Positions 17,155 through 26,694 of a stretch of 64,000 nucleotides of DNA are shown in pieces. The stretch is from Brachybacterium phenoliresistens. Lineage in GTDB: Bacteria > Actinomycetota > Actinomycetes > Actinomycetales > Dermabacteraceae. Location: NCBI RefSeq assembly GCF_000576425.1, contig NZ_KK069993.1, positions 97,999 through 161,998 of the forward strand, given 5' to 3'. Position 1 is the stretch's first letter. Each line of letters begins with the position of its first letter. The position numbers and the translations under genes are program-made. Under the pieces are notes generated by a model. That model was not told the origin of the DNA, made no database searches, and was given only the letters and a program-made list of their open reading frames with translations.

Positions 17155-20100
17155 GAACTCTCCTCCATGCGTCGCCGGAACTCGGCGTAGGCGGTGCGCA
17201 TGTCCGCCTCGCGGTCGAGGATCCGGAACGGCTGCTCGTGTACAACGGTGCGGCCCGTGCCGGTGGCGCTGGGGTGCACGGCAGTGCGGTCCTCGAGCGG
17301 CAGGCCCGTCTCGGGGCGGCCCGCCTTGTTCCAGGCGGTGCGCACCGAGCTGGGGATCTGCCGACCGTTCGCGTCGAAGATGTACGCCTTCTTGCCCTCG
17401 CCGCGGTCGTAGTCGTTGAGGACCCCGAACTGGGTGCGGTAGATCGTCACCAGGTCGTCGATGGAAATCCCGGTGACGATCGCCATGATCGCGTCGATCT
17501 CCACCAGCGCCTGGCGGCGGTCCTCGTCGATGCGCAGCGGCGTCGCGGCGGTCCACTCGGGGCCGACGTCGCCGAGGGCCGGGCGGTTTGGTCGAGTCAG
17601 GCCGCAGGTCCAGGAGTCGGCGGCGAAAGACGGATCGAAACAGTCACGCCAGAGGTCCGCGTAGGCGGTGGTGAGGCAGTTCAGACGGAGGGTGCGGAGG
17701 ATTGCGGTGGGGGCCAGGGGGTGGCTGGAGAGGATGCGCGGAAGACGATCTACAGCATCCTTGTGAATATCTCCCGACACCGTAGAACGAATCTCAAAAT
17801 CGGCAACAAGACTGGACATAGACGCTGCCGCGAGAACCAATTCCGCGATCGAGCCAGAAAAACACCCTATTGCATGGACAGGGTGCACATGCCCAGCTCC
17901 AGGCGGGAAAATAGCAGGAATCAACGTTCGTTCACCCGTGGTGGCCGCCATCCGGCGCCACATAACCCGGTAGTGATCTCGCACAGGCGTCGTCTTGTCG
18001 GGCTTTCCCACTGGGTCATAGGAGAGCACCCATTTGCCGTAGTCCGCGTCGTAGCGGCGCGTGTCCGCGACCTCGGAGCCCGTCTCGTCGATGCGCGTGC
18101 CGTAGATCGGCTTGTACTCCGTGATCGGCAGGGCGTCCGGCGCGAGCCGCTCGAGATCAACGGCCGAGTAGTCTCGATTACTGGACATCGTCTTATTTCG
18201 AGCACTCGCGAACGGATTACCCACAGCGAAATACGGCCCTTGAAGGATCACGTCGCGCCACGACTCCGGGGCACCCCAGCGGCTCTCGAAGTGCCCGGCC
18301 CGACGGCCTCCAGATTCGTGCCACCCGGAGGAGAACTTCGGCGTCATACCACCGATCGACGCGACCTTAGCGAGCTGCGCGAGTGTCCCCGCGGACGCCC
18401 CATTAACGCTAGAGAGCATCCGACTCCGAATGAATGGCACTTCCGGGTCGCCGGATTCCATGAGTGCGTGCCACAGTTCGAGCTGCCGCCGCCCGTTCCG
18501 CTGTATGCGAGCTCGATGCGGACTTAGGTCCCAGTTTCCCTCCACATCCTTAAAGCCAGGCTGCGGCCCGTGACCGTCATGTCGCAAAGATCCTTCAATG
18601 ACTGCCGGATGATATACGCTCACCGCACTCAGGAAATCAACGTCCGACGCATTCACGTAGACGTTGATCGAATATTCGACCAGATTGTGAACTTCGCGAA
18701 ACAACTTTAGATCGTTGATGAACCGCCAGTGCCGCCGCAGCCGCGAGAAGGTCGCTCCACGCAGCGAGTAGCCGCGCGCGTCCGTAAGGTGTGATGCCGG
18801 GTGGATGAGCGTGACCACCCCACCGTCCCGCAAATGGGCCCACGTGCGCGCCATGAAATTGCGGTAGAGATCCGGCTGCGTCCCCACCAGCTCGGGATAC
18901 ATCGATTTGGCTCCCGCGAACTCGGCTGTCGCCGAAATATCTCTAGTGCCGAGCAGCAGCGACTGTGCAGGGCCCCCACGCGCGAGCGTGGATTCTCGAC
19001 GCTCCATCTTCTCCACTTCGCTCGGCTTGTTCGCAAGCACCCACCACGGGTCAAAGTCCGCCAGCAGCGCGGGTACGTCTAGGGTCGGCCGTACCCACGG
19101 TGGGTTCCCCACCTGCAAGTTGAAGCCGCCACGATCGAACGCAGCGGCGAAGTCCAGTTCCCAATGGAAGAAGCGCTGTTCCCGGGCGACGTCCCGCGCG
19201 CGCTGCAGCCACGGGGTCTCGGCCGTGAACACGTCGATGTTCGCCGCGCCGCTCACCGAGAACATCGACTCGATGGCGTCCAGTCCCTGCCAGGTGCGGA
19301 CATCATCCACGGCGATCTGCGCGGGACCTGGGCCCTTGCTCTTGCCCTTGTGCGCGACGACCTCGAGACTGCGGCCCAGGATCTTCTGGAGCGTGTCCAG
19401 CCACTCCTCGAAGGTCGGGGGCGAGACCTCATCATCGGGAAGGACGGGCCAGAACCACAGGGCGCACCAGGCGTCCATCACCAGACGCAGCCGCTGGTAG
19501 GAGGAGTTCGAGTCGTTCAGGCTCTGCTCGATCTGGGCGCGGGTCACCTCCCCGCCCTCGGTGGTCTCCGCTCCCCACACGGGGATGGCGCGGCGGGCAT
19601 TGGCCTCCGCCGCGACCACGCGGCGCAGCGCCAGGTTCCACAGCTCCTCCACCCGCTGCGACAGCTCCTCCAGGATTTCCAGCTGGGTCTTCGTGAGCTT
19701 CTTTCCCCAGCCCTTCGCGTGGTCCCGCAGGGCCTTGGCCTGCGCCGGGGCGAGCTTCTTGATCTCCGTGTCGGAAGCGGCTGCGAGCCACCCCTCCCCC
19801 GGCAGCAGGAAGTGGAAGATCCCGCCGGAGACGCTGGGCCGCTTGCCGTCCCCGGCCGGGTCGTCCCGCACCGTCGTCACCGGCAGCGGCCGCGGCGATG
19901 TCTGGACGACGTCCTTCAGGCGCTGCGTGTCCAGCGCGGCGCGCGAATAGATGCTGTGCCGGGCACCGATCAGGGAGTTGCCGGCGCGCAGCCGCAGGCC
20001 GAACCACGGTGCCTTCAGCCCGGGGGCCATGGTGTCCAGCCAGAGCGACACCTCCGCCAGCTCCACCGCGGTCGGATTCAGGTCCACCCCGTACACGTTG

Positions 20101-22102
20101 TGCAGGCGATGTAGGCCTTGACGCGCTGCAGCTCCTGCGCGTATTCGTCCGGGTCGATGCGAGTGTCCAGCTCGGCCTGGCGGCGGGTCAGGTACTCTTC
20201 CGCCAGCTGCCGGACGGCCTCGATGGCGAACGCGCCGGAACCGAGCGCCGGCTCGCAGATCGACATCTCGAGGATCTCCGCGGCGGTGGTGCGGCGCCGG
20301 CGGATCGGGTGCCTGTCGAAGTCCTGATCCTTGAAGACCTCGGCGCCCTCTGGCAGCACCGTCTCCTCGTTGACCACGGGGTCCAGCAGTTCCGCGAGCC
20401 CCTGGGAGACGGTGAACTTCGTGATCACCTCCGGCGAGTAGTAGGAGGCGGACTGCTGGCGGGCGCGACCGGAGAGGCGGAAGACGAACTCGCCGTGGCG
20501 GTAGGTGCGCGGCGTCTTCTCGCCGTACTCGTCCTCGACCATCACCAGATGGGGGCGCATGGACTCGTCCACGCGATCCACCGGCACCACCCAGGAGCCG
20601 TTCTTCGGGTCGCCGTTGCGCGCGACCTCCACTAGGTCCTGGTCCGCGAAGGAACCGGTGTAGCTCATGAGCGACTCGTACACGGCTCCCAACTGGTTGA
20701 TGCCCAGCGCCACGTAGCTGATGAAGCCGCGGGCCTTGCCCTTCTTCTCCTTGGACAGCAGGAGGTTCTCGAGCACCTTCTGCAGGGCGGCGTTGCCGAG
20801 CTGCACCTCGTCGATGAGCCGGGTGCGCTCCGGGGCGAAGAGGTCCGCCTCGAGGTTCTCGAAGACGAGGGTTCCGCTGCCGTGCTGGGCGGCTTTCCCT
20901 TCCTCGAGCTCCTCTGGCGGGGCTCCGTGGCCTGTGTTGACCAGGCGGAACAGCAGGTCGAGGGACTCGTACAGGTAGGTGCCGTCCGCTGCGGAGAGGG
21001 GGACCTCCCGCTGGGTGAGGTCGCGCAGCCGGTCCACCGAGTAGCCGGCCTGGTACTCCTGCGTGCCCACGGGGAGGATGCCCAGCTCCGGGCTCGCCTC
21101 CGCGTACAGCAAGAACAGGATCCGGTACAGGTACCGCAGCGCCTGCAGGGCCAGGACCTGTGCCTGCTCGTTCGGCAGCGGCTCGAGCCTCTGGGCGCGG
21201 CGCCGCTCGAGCACCTCGTTGGCGATGATCTCGATGCTCTCGCGGACCCCGTCGCGCAGGTCCGCGGAGACGCCCACGGCGTTGCTGATCGACTCGGCGA
21301 CGGTCTCGCTCCACCAGATCTGCGAGTTCGCATCCGGTGCCAGGGAGTCGGCGCTGAGGGCGGCGAGCATCCGCTCGACCTCTCCCCCGCGCTTGAGGTC
21401 GTTCCGCTCGGCGATGGTCTGGATGTCCGCCACCAGGTATCGGCCCTGCGGCCACAGCCGGGAGGAGGTCAGCACCGCGTAGCGGCCGGCCAGGACCAGC
21501 AGGAACTCGGGGGCATCGCGGTCCACGGACAGAGCGGAGAGCACCTGCGGGACGGTGGTGAGGACCTGTTCCTGCTCCGTGCCCTCGTGCAGGACCACAT
21601 CGGCCGGGAGGTGGCCGGCGTGCTTGGACAGCACGTCCTCGACGTCCTCGGCGGCGAGGGCGTCGAGCATCGCCAGCGGGGCCTCGCCCACGCCACGAGT
21701 CGCGTATCGACGCAGCGGACCGGTGACGTGCACCTCCCAACGCTCGGGGACCGGGGCGGTGCCGTCGGTCGGGTCGTCGGTGTAGCAGAGGATCGCGCGG
21801 AGGGCATCGGCCACGTCGATCGAGCGCTCGGCGAGCCGCTCACGGCGCTCGGCGCTCGCGGCCTGCTCGGGCAGCGCGGCGGCATCGGCCTGCAGGTCCA
21901 GCAGGCGGGAGAGCAGGGCGGTGCGGGAGCTGGTGAAGCGCTCACGGGGGCTGCGCCACGAGGGGGTCTCCTCGGACGTCTCGCGCCACCTGTCCATCAG
22001 GGCGCGAGTGCGGGCGGCGAAGGAGCCGGCCCGGTCCTCGGAGACGAAGTAGTGCTCGCTGATCCAGTCCTCGACGATGTACAGGGCATCGCTGATGGCC
22101 AC
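17151..22102 (-). pseudogene. Large adenine-specific DNA methyltransferase (DrmMI/PglX-like), one-base frameshift
   Basis: Encodes about 1650 residues when two frames are joined. The first (22102 to about 20100) ends with CEPALGSGAF (SAM-binding motif I, near 612). The second (about 20100 to 17151) starts within YGVDLNPTAVELAEVSLW and carries the catalytic NPPW motif near 997. At about 20100 one C is missing: IA-CTTCTGWT-stop should read IALHNVYGVDLNP. No homopolymer is there, so programmed slippage is unlikely; mutation or sequencing error fits better. The GTG start has GAGGAGG upstream. The segment about 17750-18950, corresponding to the target-recognition half, has visibly lower GC. It lies between the SNF2 helicase (11-base gap) and the giant helicase (ATGA overlap), the order found in class 1 DISARM. 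Confidence 0.85.
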
Positions 22103-22113
22103 AGGGGTCCTCC

Positions 22114-25023
22114 TCAGGCTTCCGTGCGGGGGACGACGACGAGCAGCGGGCGCACGAAGGTGCGTTTCGGTTCCATCCCGGTGACGAGCTTCTTCTCCAC
22201 CTCGATGGCATCACGGGTGGCCAGCCGCAGGGACGACTGGCCGCGAGTGCGGTCGGCATCGGCCTTCCAGCGCAGCTGCTCCTGCTCCCAACGGTCGACG
22301 CGGGCCCGGGCGCGGGCCTTCAGCTCCGGGGAGATCTGCTCCTCCATGAACGTGCGGGCGACAGGGACGGCGGCGCGCAGCAGCGCCTGGTACCGGCCGG
22401 GGTCCTCGACTGCGGTGCCGACGGACTCCGGTCCCAGCCCGATCTCCTCGAACAGGGCCGAGGGCGTCGTATGCGGCACCGCGCGCGGAGTGCCCTGATA
22501 ATCGGCGATACCCAGGACGGACGCGGACACGATCTGGCCTCGCTCGGTGGTGAGCGTGCCTTGGAAGATCACCCAGGGGCGGTCCACCTCACCGTGTATG
22601 GCGAGCACCTGACCGCTGGGCAGGCCCGCCAGGGTGCGGTCGCTGATCCAGTCGAGGACGGGGTGCAGCGGGCCCAGGTAGTGCACGTCGGGCCAGTTGG
22701 TGCCGGTGTCGTCGGTGAGGGCGGCGCGCAGGCGCTGGGAGGCGACGTCCCGCCGGGAGGTGAGCCGCACGGTCTCCAGCACGCGCCGGTCCTTCAGGTA
22801 GGACTGCGGCAGGTGCTCCAGGCGGCGGATCAGGTCCTCCCGCGGGGTGAACTGGATGAGCCCGGTCGCCTGGTCAAGCTCGAGGCCCACGCCGCCCTGG
22901 GCGACGGGCCGGCCGGGTTCGGGGTGCAGCTCCGTCAGGCCGTTCAGCAGGAAGTCCGCGTCGCTGTGGAACAGGCCCGTGGTGAAGGACTCCTCGCGCT
23001 GGGCGCGGTGCCCGTCGCGGCGGCGCGGTGCGGGCTGGTCCTCCGCGAGCAGGGCCGCGAGGAAGTCGCCGAGGGGGTTCACGGAGGAGACGTCCGGGAG
23101 GACCTCGTCGACGGGGACGGCGCTGCGCAGCACGTCGATGAGGGCGCGCTCCTCCGCGGCGGCGTCGTACTTCTGCATGAGGGAGGCGGCATCACCCAGC
23201 TGTTCGTGCGCCTCCTTCTCCCGCTGCAGCAGGCGGCGCAGCACGTAGATGTCGCCATCGAAGCCGTCGATCCGGGAGAGGTCCAGCAACAGCGCGGTGA
23301 TCTGCGGAGGCGTGCGCTGGCCGTAGCGATCGATGCGGCCGTTGCGCTGCTCGATGCGGATCAGCGACCACGGCACGTCGAAGTGGACCAGCTCGTGGCA
23401 CTGGGCGTGGAGGTTCACGCCCTCGGAGGCGATGTCCCCGGTGATCAGCACGCGGATGGGCGAGGACGACTGCTTGAAGGACTCCACCACCCGCTGCTGA
23501 TCCACATCGGTGAGGCCGCCGTGGAGGACGGCGATCCGCTCGTCCCGCATGCCCAGGTCCTCGAGCAGGTGGGTGCGCAGCCACTTGAGGGTCGCCACTC
23601 GCTCGGCGAAGACCACCACGCGCTCCGGCGAGGTGCGGGAGACGCCTTTGTCGCGCAGCAGGTCCACGAGGGCCCGGTACTTGCCCGAGCGTGGCGCGGT
23701 CCCCTCGGGGATGCAGGCCTCGTTCAGGGTGGCCAGGCGGCCCAGGGCGGCGGCCTCCGCGGCGTAGGCGCTGGTGGGCAGGATCTGGTCGAGGGAGTCC
23801 GCCTGCGCCTTGGCGAGCAGCTCGCGAGTGCGGTTGCTGAGGGTCTCGGCGAGGGCGACCGGGGAGGACAGGAACGCCTTGGCGAGGGTCCACGGGAACA
23901 GCTGGCTCCCGCGGCCGGACATCGGCCCCGAGCCGGAGGCAGGATGGGTCCAGGTCGCCGCGATCTCCTGGGCGACGGCGAGCTCCTGCGGGGACGGCTC
24001 GATGGGCAACAGCTCCGGCGGGCGGCGCTCGGCCCAGTTCTCGCCCACCACGTCCTTGACGGACTCGGAGTAACGGTGCCGTCGGATCATGAGGCGCTGC
24101 GTGGCGCCCTCGGCGATCTCCCGTTTCGGGGAGACCGCGGTGGGCTCGAGCAGGCTGATCAGCTGCGCGAAGGAGTCGTTGCTGCCGTTGTGCGGGGTGG
24201 CCGAGGCCAGGATCAGCGCGTCCGTGTTCGGGGCGAGGACATGGGCGAGCTGGTTGTTTTGCGTGGACTGGTTGGTGACGTTGTGGGACTCGTCGATCAC
24301 CACCGCGTCCCAGCGGTGGTGGCGCAGGTCGTGGACGAAGCGGTCCTGCTTCAGGGTGTCCATCGAGATGATCACCTTCTCGAAGAAGGTGAACGGGTTC
24401 CGTGAGACCGGCAGCTTCTGCTTGACCTGCTGCACGCCCTCGGAGTCCAAGCGGACGAACGGAATCGCGAAACGGGTCCACAGCTCGTGCTGCATCTGCT
24501 CAAGCACGTGGCGCGGGCACACGATGAGGATGCGACGGCCCTTCCCGCGGCGGATCAGCTCCGCCAGGATCATGCCGATCTCGAGGGTCTTGCCAAGGCC
24601 CACCGCATCGGCGATCAGTACGCGGGGGCGCGCGCGCTCGGGGTCCAGTGCCAGCTCCACGGCTTCGCGCTGGTACGGGAGCTCGTCGGCGAGCATGTCG
24701 GCGGCGACCGTCAGACCCGGGTGGTCCACCGGGACGGGGCTCTTGCGCAACGTCGCCTCGATCCACAGGCGGGTGCGGCGGTAGCGCGGGGAGGTGTCGG
24801 CGACCACGCGGGCGTCCTCCGGGTTCAGCGCACGAACCGTGTCGATGCTGGCGTAGAACGCGGACGACTGATCCTTCACGAAGTCGCTGACGCCGCGGAC
24901 GGAGTACAGGGGACCATCCGCCGTGTCCTCCACGGCGGTGACCAACCAGGTCTCGTCGCGCACCACGACCAGCGAGCCGGGCGAGATCACGCTCGCCTCC
25001 CCCTCGACCACCTGTGCGTCCAC
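22114..25023 (-). CDS. SNF2-type helicase (DrmD-like)
   Basis: A 969-residue superfamily 2 ATPase. Motif Q/I region ELPYQREAVELAL then LIADAVGLGKTLEIGM (Walker A 142-146). Motif II is DESH (244-247) and motif III SATPHNG. The C-terminal helicase half contains VLITGDIASEGVNLHAQCHELVHFDVPWSLIRIEQRNGRIDRYGQ. This arrangement matches the stand-alone SNF2 proteins of RapA/HepA and DrmD type, which move on double-stranded DNA. It is the first gene of the minus-strand DISARM-like operon. The GTG start at 25023 follows GGAAGGGG, and the operon promoter must lie in 25024-25254, shared with a divergent membrane protein. Confidence 0.88.
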   Translation of the reverse strand: MDAQVVEGEASVISPGSLVVVRDETWLVTAVEDTADGPLYSVRGVSDFVKDQSSAFYASIDTVRALNPEDARVVADTSPRYRRTRLWIEATLRKSPVPVDHPGLTVAADMLADELPYQREAVELALDPERARPRVLIADAVGLGKTLEIGMILAELIRRGKGRRILIVCPRHVLEQMQHELWTRFAIPFVRLDSEGVQQVKQKLPVSRNPFTFFEKVIISMDTLKQDRFVHDLRHHRWDAVVIDESHNVTNQSTQNNQLAHVLAPNTDALILASATPHNGSNDSFAQLISLLEPTAVSPKREIAEGATQRLMIRRHRYSESVKDVVGENWAERRPPELLPIEPSPQELAVAQEIAATWTHPASGSGPMSGRGSQLFPWTLAKAFLSSPVALAETLSNRTRELLAKAQADSLDQILPTSAYAAEAAALGRLATLNEACIPEGTAPRSGKYRALVDLLRDKGVSRTSPERVVVFAERVATLKWLRTHLLEDLGMRDERIAVLHGGLTDVDQQRVVESFKQSSSPIRVLITGDIASEGVNLHAQCHELVHFDVPWSLIRIEQRNGRIDRYGQRTPPQITALLLDLSRIDGFDGDIYVLRRLLQREKEAHEQLGDAASLMQKYDAAAEERALIDVLRSAVPVDEVLPDVSSVNPLGDFLAALLAEDQPAPRRRDGHRAQREESFTTGLFHSDADFLLNGLTELHPEPGRPVAQGGVGLELDQATGLIQFTPREDLIRRLEHLPQSYLKDRRVLETVRLTSRRDVASQRLRAALTDDTGTNWPDVHYLGPLHPVLDWISDRTLAGLPSGQVLAIHGEVDRPWVIFQGTLTTERGQIVSASVLGIADYQGTPRAVPHTTPSALFEEIGLGPESVGTAVEDPGRYQALLRAAVPVARTFMEEQISPELKARARARVDRWEQEQLRWKADADRTRGQSSLRLATRDAIEVEKKLVTGMEPKRTFVRPLLVVVPRTEA

Positions 25024-25254
25024 TGCGCCCCTTCCCCTGGCTACGTCGTCCTTCTGACCTTAAGGCACGGAGGGGACAGGTGCTGGTCAGGGCAAGGGAC
25101 GGACACAGCGAGACGCCGGCGATACGGCTGACAGCTGCGTAGCTCAGGGGTATCTTCCAAGGACTGCGGCGGCACGGACCTGGGGATCCGTCCGTGCCAT
25201 CCCGCCCGTTGCCTCACCAGACCGGGTCGCGGCGCGACCAAGAAGGAAGTGGCC

Positions 25255-26523
25255 ATGTCGAGCGCGATTATCGGATTCGTTGCCGCCCTTGCGGTCGTGG
25301 GACTGTACCAGCTGATTCGAACTTCGTGGCCACGACTATACTTCGGACCCGAAGACGCCTTCGGCGCCCTCATCTCAAGCTCGATCTGGTTCTATGTCAC
25401 GTTCAGGGCGATACCCGTCATCGTGACGACCGTCTTCTTCGGAACCTATGCGTCCCGCTGGCCGGGATCGAATATCTGGACATTTGCAGTCGTACTGACC
25501 CTCAGTTACATTGCAATATCTTCAGCACTCAAGATCGGCAACCGACGAACATATAACCGCAAGCTCTCACCGTCTGATCTCGGATGGCTCACAGCCTCTG
25601 CCCTCATCGTGACACTATCGGTGCCCGCGGGAGTACTGCTGATTCCACTCGCCGACAAGGTCCTCCCCGACGCGTCGAGCATCTCTGAAGCGATCATCAC
25701 TGCACTCTTCGTCGCCGCCCTGACACTTATCGGACGCTCACTGGAGCTCAACAGCAACCAGATGGACGAGGTGGTGAAGAAGGCGTTGCGACGTTCGCGG
25801 GAAGACCTGTCCAGGATCGAGGCCCAATGCCTCGAGCTGAGCATCCCACCGGAACCGCTCATCGCCATCTATCTCGCAGAATCCATCCAGCGCCCACCGT
25901 GGTTCCGCCGACTCGAATCCGGGATGAGCCGACTCGGCCTCGCTCGGACCATCGGCCCCTTCCAACTGCCTCGCACCCCTGCAGGAGCTTCGACGGTGCA
26001 CCCGATCGGAGTCTCGAACTACCTGGAGCGAAATCCCGCGATCCATTTGATTCTCACCGAGAGACGTTCTGCGGCAGTCGAGCGCGACTCGAGCGAGTGG
26101 GATGCCGCATATGCGCTCCACAATCCATCCAACCGATTTGTGGACTTCTGCAAGTTTATTGCCTCGACACTGGAGCCTGACTACCTCGAGCACATATACC
26201 GGCCGAACGGGACCAACCTATGGGTCGATTTCAGCTCACTATTGATATCTGGCGGGAGCGTTTCCGTGTGGCTGCAGGCAATGGACTGGCCGGGCGATGG
26301 CCCGCTTCGCATTACCCCCGCAGGATCCGGAACCCCAATGATCTGGGAGCACGACGAGAGAGACGCTCGAAGGTACTCGGCGCCACCCGAAGAATTTTTC
26401 AAACCTTGGCTCATCTCCTACGACGAGAGCACGGAAGAGGATCGTGAGGGTCCAGGGAAGATCGAAGTTCGTTGGACGTTCAACGTTCAAGAGCACGTCG
26501 CTTCTCGGCCACGATGGGACTGA
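25255..26523 (+). CDS. Membrane protein of unknown function, divergent from the DISARM-like operon
   Basis: A 422-residue protein I do not recognise. Residues 1-165 hold about five hydrophobic helices (for example IIGFVAALAVVGLYQLI, ALIVTLSVPAGVLLIPL, ITALFVAALTLIGRS). The remaining 255 residues are hydrophilic and probably cytoplasmic; they contain RSREDLSRIEAQCLELSIPPE and an aromatic-rich tail. The start at 25255 is preferred because AAGGA lies 8 bases upstream; a GTG at 25249 is too close to it. It is read away from the defence operon across a 231-base gap. Placement inside the island suggests an accessory or sensor role, but nothing in the sequence proves it. Confidence 0.6.
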   Translation: MSSAIIGFVAALAVVGLYQLIRTSWPRLYFGPEDAFGALISSSIWFYVTFRAIPVIVTTVFFGTYASRWPGSNIWTFAVVLTLSYIAISSALKIGNRRTYNRKLSPSDLGWLTASALIVTLSVPAGVLLIPLADKVLPDASSISEAIITALFVAALTLIGRSLELNSNQMDEVVKKALRRSREDLSRIEAQCLELSIPPEPLIAIYLAESIQRPPWFRRLESGMSRLGLARTIGPFQLPRTPAGASTVHPIGVSNYLERNPAIHLILTERRSAAVERDSSEWDAAYALHNPSNRFVDFCKFIASTLEPDYLEHIYRPNGTNLWVDFSSLLISGGSVSVWLQAMDWPGDGPLRITPAGSGTPMIWEHDERDARRYSAPPEEFFKPWLISYDESTEEDREGPGKIEVRWTFNVQEHVASRPRWD

Positions 26524-26682
26524 ACGTTCCAAGCGAGCGTTCTGCAGCTCCGGCCGAACGGCATCCGATCAGCACCGTTGCGACGCACGATCGCTCTTCT
26601 TAGACGGTGTCGAGCACGTCCCGCCTGCGAGCACGACGGGTGCCGGCTCTCGGGACTCGCCCCTGAATGTCGCCGCTCTGCA

Positions 26683-26688
26683 TAGAGT
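26683..26688 (+). promoter_or_regulatory. -10 box (TAGAGT) for leaderless GmrSD-like gene
   Basis: TAGAGT ends 6 bases before the ATG at 26695, and no Shine-Dalgarno sequence is present. Transcription would therefore start at or next to the start codon, giving a leaderless mRNA. Confidence 0.5.
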
Positions 26689-26694
26689 CGGACC

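Noticed and set aside
11071..17190. A 2039-codon open frame on the plus strand
   Set aside because: It is the exact antisense of the giant helicase. Its residues are glycine-, alanine-, arginine- and valine-rich with no domain, as expected from high-GC shadow frames. The helicase has clear motifs on the other strand.
20090..20110. Phase-variable or programmed frameshift in the methyltransferase
   Set aside because: No homopolymer, short repeat or slippery heptamer lies at the break, so on-off switching by slippage has no support.
20078..22102. Two separate proteins in the methyltransferase region
   Set aside because: The first frame ends right inside a conserved motif that goes on in the second frame. 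A single broken gene explains this better than two genes.
25136..25200. tRNA-like string (TAGCTCAGGGGTA)
   Set aside because: It looks like a tRNA D-arm, but no partner stem, no T-loop GTTCGA box and no acceptor pairing are found within 90 bases.
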